Assembly (NCBI GenBank): GCA_027575765.1
Contig: JANBPT010000049.1
Coordinates: 1 to 64,000, forward strand
Length of the DNA: 64,000 bases
DNA from: Tieghemiomyces parasiticus
Taxonomy: Eukaryota > Kickxellomycota > Dimargaritomycetes > Dimargaritales > Dimargaritaceae
Direction of reading: 5' to 3'
A model generated the notes under the pieces. It did no database searches, had not been told where the DNA came from, and saw only the letters and a program-made list of their open reading frames with translations. Shown piece after piece: positions 52,696 through 62,900 of this stretch (within the stretch, counting starts at the first letter, position 1; every line of letters begins with the position of its first letter). Both the position numbers and the translations under genes were made by a program.

Positions 52696-55055
52696 CTACT
52701 CAGTCGGAGCGGTGGTCCACGCCTTAACGTCCAGGAGTCGCCAGGCCCGATATAATTCGTCGGTGGTCAACCCTTCCTCTCCATCCTGGGCTGTCGGGTC
52801 TCCCGTACGCCCTAGGACAGTATATGATAACTGGACGATGCGCGCGTTAGTTGCGCTCACCTCACCCACTGTCTTGGGTGTGTCAATGGGCGAACCAGTG
52901 CCGTCTTCGCTCACGGCCGTGTCCATCGACAGGGCGACCGCGTGCTGCGCCAGATATTCCCGGATTTGGCGGGCATTTAGCTTGATTGCGGCCCCGTTGG
53001 GCTGGGGCGTAGCCGACAGCGACAAAGTTTCCGCACTGGCGTAAAGGCGGGTCAGGAGGGTTCGGATGGGCACGTCAACCTTGCCCTTGGTACCGTCCAG
53101 ACGACGGCTACTCGCTCCTATCCAGCCACCATGGCGCCGGGTCGCTCCCGCATCCAGGTCCACGGGGGAGCTACCCTCCTCTGTACGGACCCCAATCAGA
53201 CTGCCGAGAGATGGATCTCGCCCGTTATCCCGGTCCGTAGTGACCGGTGGTCGGTGGGTGACCAGGGCCGGGTTCCACCCGGGCAGGGCCACAATCTGTA
53301 TGGGGGGCGGGTGAAATGGTAGACGTGATTAGTACTTGTAAAGTGCGATGGATTGGAAAGGGGAAAACACCGAAGACGGTGTACATCTCTCCACACTATT
53401 AAATTAATAATGCACGAACTTACCAGGGCAGTCATATTGTCGGATGAACCCGCCCGGTCGGCCATGTCCACTAGTTCGATAGCGGCCTGGGTCGGGTCGC
53501 TGAAAGGTCGGATCTAATGAAGGGTTATGATACAAGCCCCTCCCCAACGATTTGGGGACAGTGGATAAATTCACCTGGTCGTGAGTTCAATGGTTGTTGC
53601 ATTCGCAGGTGTTCAGCAGGCGACCTAGTCTCAGTTAACCACCTCCCCCATTTCATAGGTTTGCTTACCAGATCGATGATCTCCTGGTTGTCTAGTACGG
53701 ATGTGATACCGTCTGTAATTATGACTAGAAACGCTAGGTCTTTGGTGCTGAAATCGTGTTGAAATACCGTGGGTTCCGCAATCACCCCGAATGACTTGAG
53801 GTTCCGGTCGCCGAACGACCGCGTGTTGGCCACCCGACCTAGGGCCATAAATTCGCCAAAGGCATCAGCATCCACGAAGCCACCGGTGCGCTTAATCCGG
53901 ATCAACTCGGCCGGGTCATCGGCATGGTGGTCCCGGCTCAGTTCGCGGGCCAGGCCGCTGTGTGCATCACAGGCGATGATTCTGGCGAGGATGGGTAAGG
54001 TGAGACAAGTGGGGGGGGCTGGTTAATGGTCGTCATGGCCCGCCCGGTTGCCGACGCGGGAGGAGCGGACATACGTACGCACACGTGGAACAGGGGCAGG
54101 TGCCCTAAGCCTTGCGCGCGCGGATGGGGGCGGGTGAGTTATAGGCTCGAAGAATGGGGATTGCGCTTACCTAGTGTCTCCTACGTTGGCGGCGGTTAGC
54201 CGTAGGTGGTCGGATGACCAGAACGGCAGCCCATCGAGGGCTTCCATTAGGACTGCGGAGGCGGTGGATCCGTCTTTGATTGTCTCATTGCGGTACAAAT
54301 CCAGATCGGTCTTGAGAAAGGCCAGGGTGAGACGGGTCGGGAGGGACATGTGGTAGTCGTTGGTCGATTGGGGGTCCCGGGACCTCGCCCGGTCGATGGC
54401 ATCCAGGAGGAGCTCCGGCTCGTATTCCTGCCAGGACTCGCCCAGGTTCTGCAGGTGGCGTAGGACCGGTCGCACGTCGGCCAATGTCACACCCTCGATG
54501 TTTCGGTGGAGGTTAGCTGACAGGTAATCCACGCATCGAGCGCCTCCGTGTCTACCAAGAGAGAGATAAAGATTGATAATGAAATAAAGGACAGAGGAGC
54601 AAGTTAATGAGGAATTTTATAAAATGGGGAGTATGTAACTAGCGGTTGAGCGACGAGCCCAGCCCTAACGTTCCCTTCTGTCTAGTCTAGATGGAGACCC
54701 GGGCCTACGGTCATCGATCGCCACGTTCGAAACGTCACCCGAATCGTCGTACTTACCCGTCGTACACGCCCAAGAATACCGCCTGCTGCTGTTCAGTCTG
54801 GGAGTCGAGACGAAGAACGCGTACCTTGTACCGGTCCTCATTATACTCCCGCACGCCGCGCGTCGAGCGGACGCCGATAAAGTGGGGCAACTGGGTGATA
54901 TCTAGTCGCATGTTGTGGCGCTGATGCGGGGTACGAATGACGTACTGGTGGTGAGGTAAAATCACCTTGGGCCGCGTACTGTAGGTTTTGCCGCCCAAGG
55001 CGGACCGCGGGCTGCCCCGCTGGGCCAGGTCCGCCAGTACCCGGCGGGAGAACAT
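52696..55055 (-). CDS. PTC6: PP2C-type protein phosphatase, Ptc6-like, five exons
   Basis: Exons 55055-54757, 54551-54171, 53981-53669, 53513-53424 and 53295-52696 join in frame to 560 residues. The product is a metal-dependent Ser/Thr phosphatase; yeast Ptc6 is mitochondrial and linked to mitophagy. Metal-binding motifs are present in order: EYNEDRY, GVYDGHGG (split by intron 1), GSTASAV, AANVGDTRII (split by intron 2), VANTRSFGD, VIITDGI and AGSSDNMTAL. The N-terminus (MFSRRVLADLAQRG...RSALGGKTYSTRPK) is Arg/Ser-rich without acidic residues at first, as in a mitochondrial presequence. The ~200-residue C-terminal extension after GWNPALV is unusual and carries helical segments (LNARQIREYLAQHAVAL; TTDELYRAWRLLD). 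The ATG at 55055 was chosen as the first that gives the presequence. Confidence 0.88.
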
Positions 55056-55739
55056 TGTGAGAAGGAAGCGAGTGAAAGAAATGTGAGGGAAAGGGGAGGG
55101 AGAGGGCGTTGGACAGGTTGCACGTTTCGGCGCTGGCCCGAATGGATGTGGAGAGGCGGGTGGGGAATAGTCAGTCACGTCTGAAGGAATGCGGGCGGGT
55201 AGGAAGGTCAGTAGCATACAACCGTGGCGCAGGTATGCATTTGGAAGGCAGTGGTTGAGGGCTTGGGCAGGGAATTTAGGCTAGTATATTCCCAGGCCCA
55301 CAGGGCATGCCTCCTGCCACCTCACAGATAAGGCCTTAGTTGGTGGGTCGACGTCATCCAACGACCAATGGTTTGTCATGGTAGAGAGCGCTGCTGGCGG
55401 ATATCCTGCGGGGGGGGGGGCTGTGTGGCCTTCCAAATTGCAAAAACCTTCAATCCTCGCTACATTGCATTAATGTGTTTTACCAGCTAACCTAGTATTC
55501 GTCATTCGGTAACTGGGCCAACGGAAAATCTTTTGATGACGCCAAAGAATAGAAGCGGATCCTTTTATGATACCGACTCGAACGAAGCTGAGGGAATTAC
55601 CAATCTTCCCGTCACGACCTCGCCAAATTATACCCTGTCAAATGTTTCACGTACGTGAGGGCTTGTAGGGGCGGCCCACTCCAAGTTACACATCCCCTCC
55701 TTAGGTTGAATCCTATGGCGTCCCAAGTATCTGCGGGCC
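55056..55739. other. intergenic between phosphatase and FMP32-like gene
   Basis: 684 bp. A G-run (55,409-55,420) and the phosphatase promoter lie here. No gene seen. Confidence 0.4.
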
Positions 55740-56762
55740 CTACCGCGCCGCCGGGCGACGCCCGCTCCCGCCACTACCGCTGGACATGTTGAGGAACCCG
55801 TTGATTTGCTCGGATGCGGCAGCTGGGGAGGACTCGAAGCTGTAAGGGTCTTCCGTCGAAACCTTCGGTTCCACCTTGGGTTTACGCGACGGCATCATCA
55901 TCGCCAGGAGCAGCAGTAGCCCGACGGCGCCGTAGATGGCAATGATACCCTTACGGGTGGTCTCCCACTTGACGGCCTCCATCTCGGTGCGGACGGCGCC
56001 CAGGGACCGGGTGAAGGTGTCGTTGAGTTCTTGAATAGCCTCGGCCATGGTCTGGACGCGCTCGCGCTGGTCAGATTTATACTGGTTGAGTTCGATCTGG
56101 ATCTCGGACCGCAGGTTGATCATATCCTCGCTCAGGCGATGTCGCAAGTTATCAATGTCTTGCTCCACCGTATCGATTTCAGATTGCAGCGCTGCCCGGT
56201 CGATCTGGCGGAGGACCCGGATTTCGGTACGTAGTTCCGTGAGCGCCGCCTTGAACAGGTACATGGAATTGTCCAGGTCGGCCTTCTTGAGCATATCCTC
56301 GTGCACAGGCGCAGTAGCGCGTATCGTCATGCTCCGAATCACATCCATGAGCAGAACCGCCTGTGGTCGCGTGAACCCGCCGTCTTCCAAACGGCGGACG
56401 ACTCGGAAGGAATCAAACGGGTGGATTGGTATTGGGTGGGCGTACTCGTGCACTAAGCCCTCAAGCAGATTCTCCTGTGCGGCTGTAAAATCAAGTTTGG
56501 CCGCCGCGGTTGTTGCGGAGGCCTCGCCCTGGCCCTCCACCGGCGGTGTAGCATCGGGACCCCCGGTATTAGCCGGGGCGTCGGTACAGCAGGCCGTTCG
56601 TGAAAAGCTTCGTAGCGACGGAAGGCGTGACCAGGCAAGCCATGCGCCCGGGATGGGTCGGTCAGGCAGGTAAGGTGCTGGCCAACCGCCATGATTTACA
56701 AGGCGGCCTTGGCGGAGTGTCACGCGGGCATGGGCTAGACACAAGCCTAACCGCGGGAGCAT
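55740..56762 (-). CDS. mitochondrial coiled-coil protein, FMP32/MCUR1 (DUF1640) type
   Basis: 340 residues from the ATG at 56762, one exon. The family sits in the mitochondrial inner membrane; metazoan MCUR1/CCDC90 members influence the calcium uniporter and yeast Fmp32 affects cytochrome oxidase assembly. Residues 1-60 are Arg-rich with few acids (a presequence). HPFDSFRVVRRLEDGGFTRPQA (about residues 115-136; here split as HPFDSFRVV and RRLEDGGFTRPQA) is the family head motif. A long coiled coil follows (~150-265: LTELRTEIRVLRQIDRAALQ, EIDTVEQDIDNLRHRL, DMINLRSEIQIEL), then one transmembrane span (IIAIYGAVGLLLLLAMMM). Unlike most relatives it has a ~50-residue Ser/Gly/Pro-rich tail after the span. 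TTTAAATA overlaps the ATG, so the true leader is unclear. Confidence 0.85.
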   Translation of the reverse strand: MLPRLGLCLAHARVTLRQGRLVNHGGWPAPYLPDRPIPGAWLAWSRLPSLRSFSRTACCTDAPANTGGPDATPPVEGQGEASATTAAAKLDFTAAQENLLEGLVHEYAHPIPIHPFDSFRVVRRLEDGGFTRPQAVLLMDVIRSMTIRATAPVHEDMLKKADLDNSMYLFKAALTELRTEIRVLRQIDRAALQSEIDTVEQDIDNLRHRLSEDMINLRSEIQIELNQYKSDQRERVQTMAEAIQELNDTFTRSLGAVRTEMEAVKWETTRKGIIAIYGAVGLLLLLAMMMPSRKPKVEPKVSTEDPYSFESSPAAASEQINGFLNMSSGSGGSGRRPAAR

Positions 56763-57540
56763 ATTTAAAACGTATTAGAGAGGAGTTGGCGGGATTCGCC
56801 GCGTGGGGTACCGCCTGTTTGATTATACGAATGCAAACGTGTAAAAATTACCAGAACAATAGAGTATCGAGATGTGAACGAGCAAAGTCATGGATGCCAA
56901 TTTAGTTTGGATTCTAACCTCTCACTCACTCTCTCTCCATTGTGAACTGACTGTGACGGCGATCCCAAAGCCTTGGTCCGAGTGGCCCGCATTATCCGAG
57001 TGCCCATTCTCCAGCTGCTACCGGTGAGGGGCTTTGGAGCCACGGCGCCTTTGCTCCCGTTACAGGTTCGGTCCCCTTGACTAGCCTATACCGCTCCCTG
57101 AGGTAGTCGGAATATTGCGATGTGGATAAGTATCACTGTTAACGCAACGCGATCTACGGAGGGTGGGGAGGTCAGCTGGTCCAGAGCGGGCGGGGTGGAG
57201 GCGAGTTCATTTGGAGTGACGATTGGAAATGTTATCCATAATATTAAGCGTGGGTAAGCGTCGCTGTGCCATGCCTAGGGTCCTGTTGCGGCCCTCGCCG
57301 GCGTCACTTGGTTAGCGCCCACTGGGGAACGTATGTGACAGGTCATTTATTTGATACTGATAACTACAGAGAGGGGAAAAGGCAATAGAATCGGACAGAT
57401 AAAATCTGTGGAATAGATTGTGGCTATTTCGACGGTCTATCAGAAAATAACCAAGTGGGACATTGGCTAGCTGCGCGGATGGACTTGGTCGGTATGGGGT
57501 CATCACTATAGCGCACAAGGACCAACATTTGCGGTCGAAT
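56763..57540. other. intergenic between FMP32-like and ARP4 genes
   Basis: 778 bp. Promoter of the FMP32-like gene plus ARP4 3' flank. A CT-rich patch at 56,920-56,940. No gene or RNA seen. Confidence 0.4.
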
Positions 57541-59614
57541 TTACTGGCACTTCTTATTGACGATGGAGGCCCCGGACTCCTGGTACTCCTGTTTGGAGAT
57601 CCATAGCTGATGAAAAGTGCCGAGGGACGATAGGATCGAGCCGCCCAGCCACGTACTGAACTTGCGTTCGACTGTGCTGCCCGGAGCGTGGATCCGAATG
57701 CGGGACTGAAGGGAGGGGGAGTAAGGAGGTACAATACATGAGATGAGGGTTAGACGGAGCGCGGCTACAGCGGCCTAGTAGATAAGAGAGCGTGCCAGGC
57801 CGCACAGTTGCAGGGAAGGGACGCCGATTATAAGGTCAAAAAAAATATTGACTTACCCCGGGGGCCAGGTGCTGCAACTCAAAATTGACACGGTCTGCGA
57901 AGCCCGGGAACAAGGTCGAGCCGCCGGTCAATATAACGTTGCTGAAGAGGTGGGGCCGCATGTCGACGTCACAGGCGTTGATACAGTTATAGATCATACG
58001 GGGTACGCCCAGGAGGTCACCACCCCCGGCGGGCCCGTTCGTGGCAGCGGTGGGGGTCGCGCCCACACCTGCAGGTGATTCACCTGGGGCCGCTGCCCCT
58101 AGTGGTACGGTACTACCATTGAGTCGCACGGTCTGGGTGCGGTCGATAATGAAGCGCTCGGGCTGGAAAAGGATCTCGGGCACCTCATAGCGGGCGACGC
58201 CAACCTGGAGGTTATACCCGTCGGGAAACTCGTAGGCCCGGGGCGGGCGGGCGCGCAGGGCGTCAGCGTTGAAGGTTGTCTCCGAAACCTGGCATACCAG
58301 CTCCTTGTACTCGTGCACGGCTTGCAGTTGCATCCGGTGGTGGTAGCTAGGGTCGGTGGGGCCGTCCAGCACGCGCAGGTCCACATCCGCCGGCTGGCCC
58401 GCCTCGACCGCTCGCTTTTGCGCGACCTGGTACCGCGGCACGACCTCCTTCTGGTGATCACGCTTCAGCTGGGCCAGGATCTGGTCGGAGATAAAGTCAC
58501 CGGCGACGTTCTGGTAGACTTGACCTGTTCCCAATAGAGTAAAGAGGGTTAGATACGTCGGAGCGTTAGCGAATCCGAAGCCTATCGCGTCAGGTGATGA
58601 CATTCAGCTGGGAGTTCACCCAAGCCCGTAATGAGGAGGACCTCGCCACCCGTATAGCACGTGTCTACAAACCTTTCTTGAGTGCGTACCCGTCAAAGAC
58701 CGCGGTGGCGCTGGTCGTCGTGCCACCACAGTCCAGGACGAGACTGGTCGAGCGGCCGGCTGCGAATGAGGTCAGGACGGGGTCCTTGCTGACGTAGAAG
58801 GCGGGGACGTCGAACTTTTCAAAAGCGAGTTCGACCAGCTTCTCGCGCAGGGCCGGGGTGTTCCAGGCGGTCTCAGTGACGAATAGGGGGTTTTCGCTGG
58901 GGGAGACCCGCAGGCGTTTCTGGAAGCAGTAGTTCCAAAGGTTCTCGTAAATGTCCCAGTCAGTTACTAAAGGGGGGAGGATAGGGAGGGCGAGGGACAA
59001 AGTGGTCAGTGCATGTCTGGTGTCTGACCTCGAAGAGGGGGTTGGGAAGCCTGCCCCACTTCACTTTGGTACAACTCCTACCGCTTTACGTGATTCACTT
59101 ACCTAGCCCATCCTCTAGCGGGGACTTGAGGCCCATATTGGGGCGCCAGGTACTGGTTTCCGTATCGCCAATGTAATACTTCTGGGCGGCCGCGCTTTCC
59201 TCCGTCGGCTTGGCTTCTGCCGTGGCGTCACCCATCTCGACGTCGGGGTTTGCGGCAGACATATCGCCCATGCTGCGAATGGACTTGGAAATAGTGTCGT
59301 CGCCCACATCGGTAGTGCCTACCCAGCTGGGGACGACCACCTTCGGGATGTCTTCACCAGCGTAGCCCGCGCGGGTCCAAGTACCGCCAATGTCCAGCAC
59401 TAGGGCCGACACCTCGTCTGCAGTGAATGAAGTGGTTAGGTGGGTTAGGGAAGCGGAAACGGGCTCAACGGGTTAAGATTCGTGTTCCGACGGAGCTTTG
59501 CCGGTGAGTCGGACGAATTGGAGACCGATCAGCATGTTGCCGCAATTCGTGGCGCCGAAGGGCAGCACGGTAACAGGGACTGGATGCGATCGTACCTCCA
59601 CCATAGATGACCAT
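57541..59614 (-). CDS. ARP4: actin-related protein 4 (BAF53 type)
   Basis: Exons 59614-59596, 59417-59103, 58966-58673, 58524-57857 and 57705-57541 join to 486 residues, close to yeast Arp4. It is a nuclear actin-fold subunit of NuA4, INO80 and SWR1 chromatin complexes. The start [17 protein letters not shown] is diagnostic; exon 1 encodes only six full codons. Further matches are [35 protein letters not shown], the nucleotide-loop [46 protein letters not shown] and the C-terminal [19 protein letters not shown] with [11 protein letters not shown]. An acidic insert ([20 protein letters not shown]) lies in the N-terminal lobe and a Gly/Pro/Ala-rich insert near residues 360-385. Intron 3 uses an unusual GTTTGT donor; the frame is only kept if it is spliced. 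Confidence 0.93.
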
Positions 59615-59998
59615 TTTGGACCAAGGTTGGCACTGCAGATGCGAGAGGCTGTGTCTGTGTACAGAGTTAGGGATGTAAATGGAAGAGGGCACACAGGAGT
59701 CCGTAGGGTGGAGAGTGAAATGACATGGATGGCACTCAAAAATAGAAATATGGTAAGGTGCACGACGGAGTACGGGTCCCCCTAATCCGGACTGTCTGGC
59801 ATCCCCGCGACTGTGCTAGTGAAGGTGGCTCGTCCCGACGCGTCAGGGACGACTACAGCCTACCAGACCTGGCCCTCCCGCCCTCGCTATATCCCCCTCC
59901 CCCGTCCATCCTATGGGCTACACTACACGGTCAAGTCAAATATCACAAAGTATTTATATTTTGGGTGCAAGGTGATCTGGTCGCCTGTCTTGTGCAAA
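59615..59998. other. spacer between ARP4 and MOT1
   Basis: 384 bp: ARP4 promoter on the left strand side and MOT1 3' flank. No gene seen. Confidence 0.4.
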
Positions 59999-62900
59999 TT
60001 AGTTCAGTGACTGGATAAAGGAGTCCAAATTATACTCCTCGTTGTACTGCTTATCGTCCCATAGCTCGTCCATGCTATCGAGCACGGCCTTGGCGCTCTG
60101 TTGCTTCTGACCGCCCTTGTCACCACTACCCTCCTTGCCGCTTCCGTCTGCCGCTGCAGCGCCGGCTTGACCACTACCGACATCGGTGACGCTAAATAGG
60201 TCAAGCAGCTGGTTGGTGTTCATGTTCTGCAGGCCACTGTTCTGCTGGTTGATAATCGAGTTGGCGATATTGAGCTTGAATTTTTGCAGTCCCATAATCT
60301 TTTCCTCCAGGGTACCACGCGTGATGAGCCGGTACACGTTCACCACGCGTTTCTGGCCCAGGCGGTGGGCACGATCCATGGCCTGCAGGTCCTTCATAGG
60401 GTTCCAATCGTGCTCAACAAAGATTACCGTGTCAGCGCCCGTGAGATTAAGGCCTAGACCACCAACGTGCGTTGTGAGCAGGAGCAGGTCGATCGAAGGG
60501 TCCTGGTTGAATCGCGTCACCATGTCCTGGCGTCGGAGGGCGTCCACCGACCCGTCTAGGCGCAGGTAGCTGACCCCGGGCATGTGGGCCTTGAGGAGGT
60601 CATTCTCCACAATGTCCAGCATGGTTTTGAGCTGGCAAAAAATGAGTGCGCGGTGTGGACTGACCGCTGGCTCGGCCACAGCAGCCGCCGCGGAGGTGTC
60701 CTCGCCGGGACCTCCGATGCCGCAGTCGGTTAGCAGTTGGCGCAGGGCGAGCAGTTTGGGAGCGTGGACAAGTTCGCGGAGGCGGGCCGCGTCGTGGCCC
60801 ACCTGGGCCATCACCGCATCGTAACGGGCATGGTCCGGATTGAGCACGAGAAGTGGGTGGTTGACTAGCTTACGCAGGTACTGGAGGGCCTGGAATACGT
60901 GGGTCTGGCCGCGCTTACGACCTGAATCCCCACTGTCCTCGTCGTCAGCATCGTTACCCGCAGCGGTCTCTAGGGACCGTCGGATGGTCTGGGTAGTCTG
61001 GGACCGTGCAAAGTCTTCGTAGAGCTGGCGCTGCACGTCGCCTAATTCGCAGTAGTAGTCCTGGATGATCTTGGGCGGCAGGTCGTCGAGAACGTCCTCC
61101 TTCATGCGGCGCAGTAAAAAGGGCAGCACCTGCTTGTGCAGGGCCTCTAGGGCCAGGGCGCCGGCTTCCTGATCGCGCGACGAGCTCCGCCCGTCCCGGC
61201 TGGCCAGAATGGGTCGGCCGTACCGTTCGTGGAACATACGCTCGGTGCCTAGGAATCCGGGCATCAGGAAGTCGAACAGAGACCACAGGTCGAGCGGTCC
61301 ATTCATGATGGGGCTGCCTGAGAGGATGAGTCTATGTTGGGCCCGCACGGCTTTGGCTGCCCGGGTCAATTTGGTGCGAGCGTTCTTAATGATGTGACCC
61401 TCATCCAGGACGGCGTAGTTCCAGTGCTGGTCTACAAGGTCCTCCAGGTCGTTTCGCAAAACGTCGTACGACATGACGACCACGTCGTGGCGCGGAATGA
61501 GCGGACGCAGGCGCCGCCGCTCCACTGGGGGTCCGGCATAAATCAACGGGTTCAGATTCGCCACGTAGGTACGGATCTCCTGGGCCCAGTGGCCGAGCAA
61601 GGTAGGTGGGCACACCACCAGCGATGGCAGTGGCGCGGCATCAGGGCTCTTGGTAGCGGCATACCGCGTGGCGCGGTGGTGGTGGTCGCTGGCCAAGATA
61701 CAGATGGACTGCAGGGTCTTGCCCAACCCCATGTCGTCGGCCAGGACCCCATGCAGCCCGTAGCGGTTAAGGAAGGCCAGCCAGTCGACTCCGGCCTGCT
61801 GATACGGGCGGAGAGTAACGCTCACGGGCATGGGGAGCGGGTAGGGCTCGAGTTGCGAACTATCCAGCAGCTGGGCCAGGAACCGGCGCTCCGTAGCGCG
61901 GGTGGCCAATAGGTCGGCAGCCAAGGCCGGGGGGTCAGGCACGCCGGCCTCCAGCGGGACCAGTTTGATGAGGTGGGCGAAGGCGTTAGTGCAGGTCAAA
62001 CGAACGTCGTCATCAGGATCGCTCATCCGGCCCAATACGGGAACCACCAAGAAGATGACGAAGGGTAGGACCTGCAAATCAAGGGCGTTAACAATCCGGT
62101 AGATCGTCTCGGCGGCGCCCTGGCGCCGGGTCAGAGCCTGGACTTGGCCCAACACGGGAACCAAGTGGCGCACCACCGCGGTGAGGACTGGGTCACGAAG
62201 GACGGCGGCCAAGGAGGCCAGACACTCGGCGGCGGCGTAGCGAAGGTCGGCGCGCCCAGCCTGGGCTACGGTGCAGACCTGCGGGAGTAACGTCAGCAAG
62301 GCCTCGTGAAGATTCGGGTGAAGGGCCGGCCCAAGGGCCCGGACTAGCAGAAGTGCATCGATTAGGTCGCTGGGTACGATCGGAACGGGTGGGATGAGCG
62401 TGCCGGCAAGGGCGTTATCCAGGGCGGCGACCGCGGTATCGGGACCCTCCCGGTCGGGGACGAGGCAACCCACGGCGGCCAGCGGGCGCGCTAGGGTATC
62501 CCACAGCCGGGGCAGGCGGGAAAAGAGGGTCGGGCCCAGGCCGGTGGCCAGGGCGTGTAGCGCCAGCGTGGCGCCACGGACGGCACGGCTGGCTCGTACC
62601 TGGTTTTCGCCAGCCAGGGGCGGACCAACAGCCATATCGCCATCGTCACCAGGTGGCTCCGACTTGACCGGAGACGATGGGGTGGTACTGGGTCGACTAT
62701 TGTCGGCTGAAGCCGCTCCTCGGCCGCGCCCCCGACCCCGGCCCCGGCCCCGTGTGCCCCGTCCACGGCCACTTGAAGTCTCTACATCGCCGGTGGCCGT
62801 CGCCGCTGCAGCGGTCGCGGCCTTACGGGTGTTGCCCTGATAGGCACGGGTGGCATCCTCTGGGTCGCTAAGGAGTGGCGTCAACAACAGTCCGGCAGGC

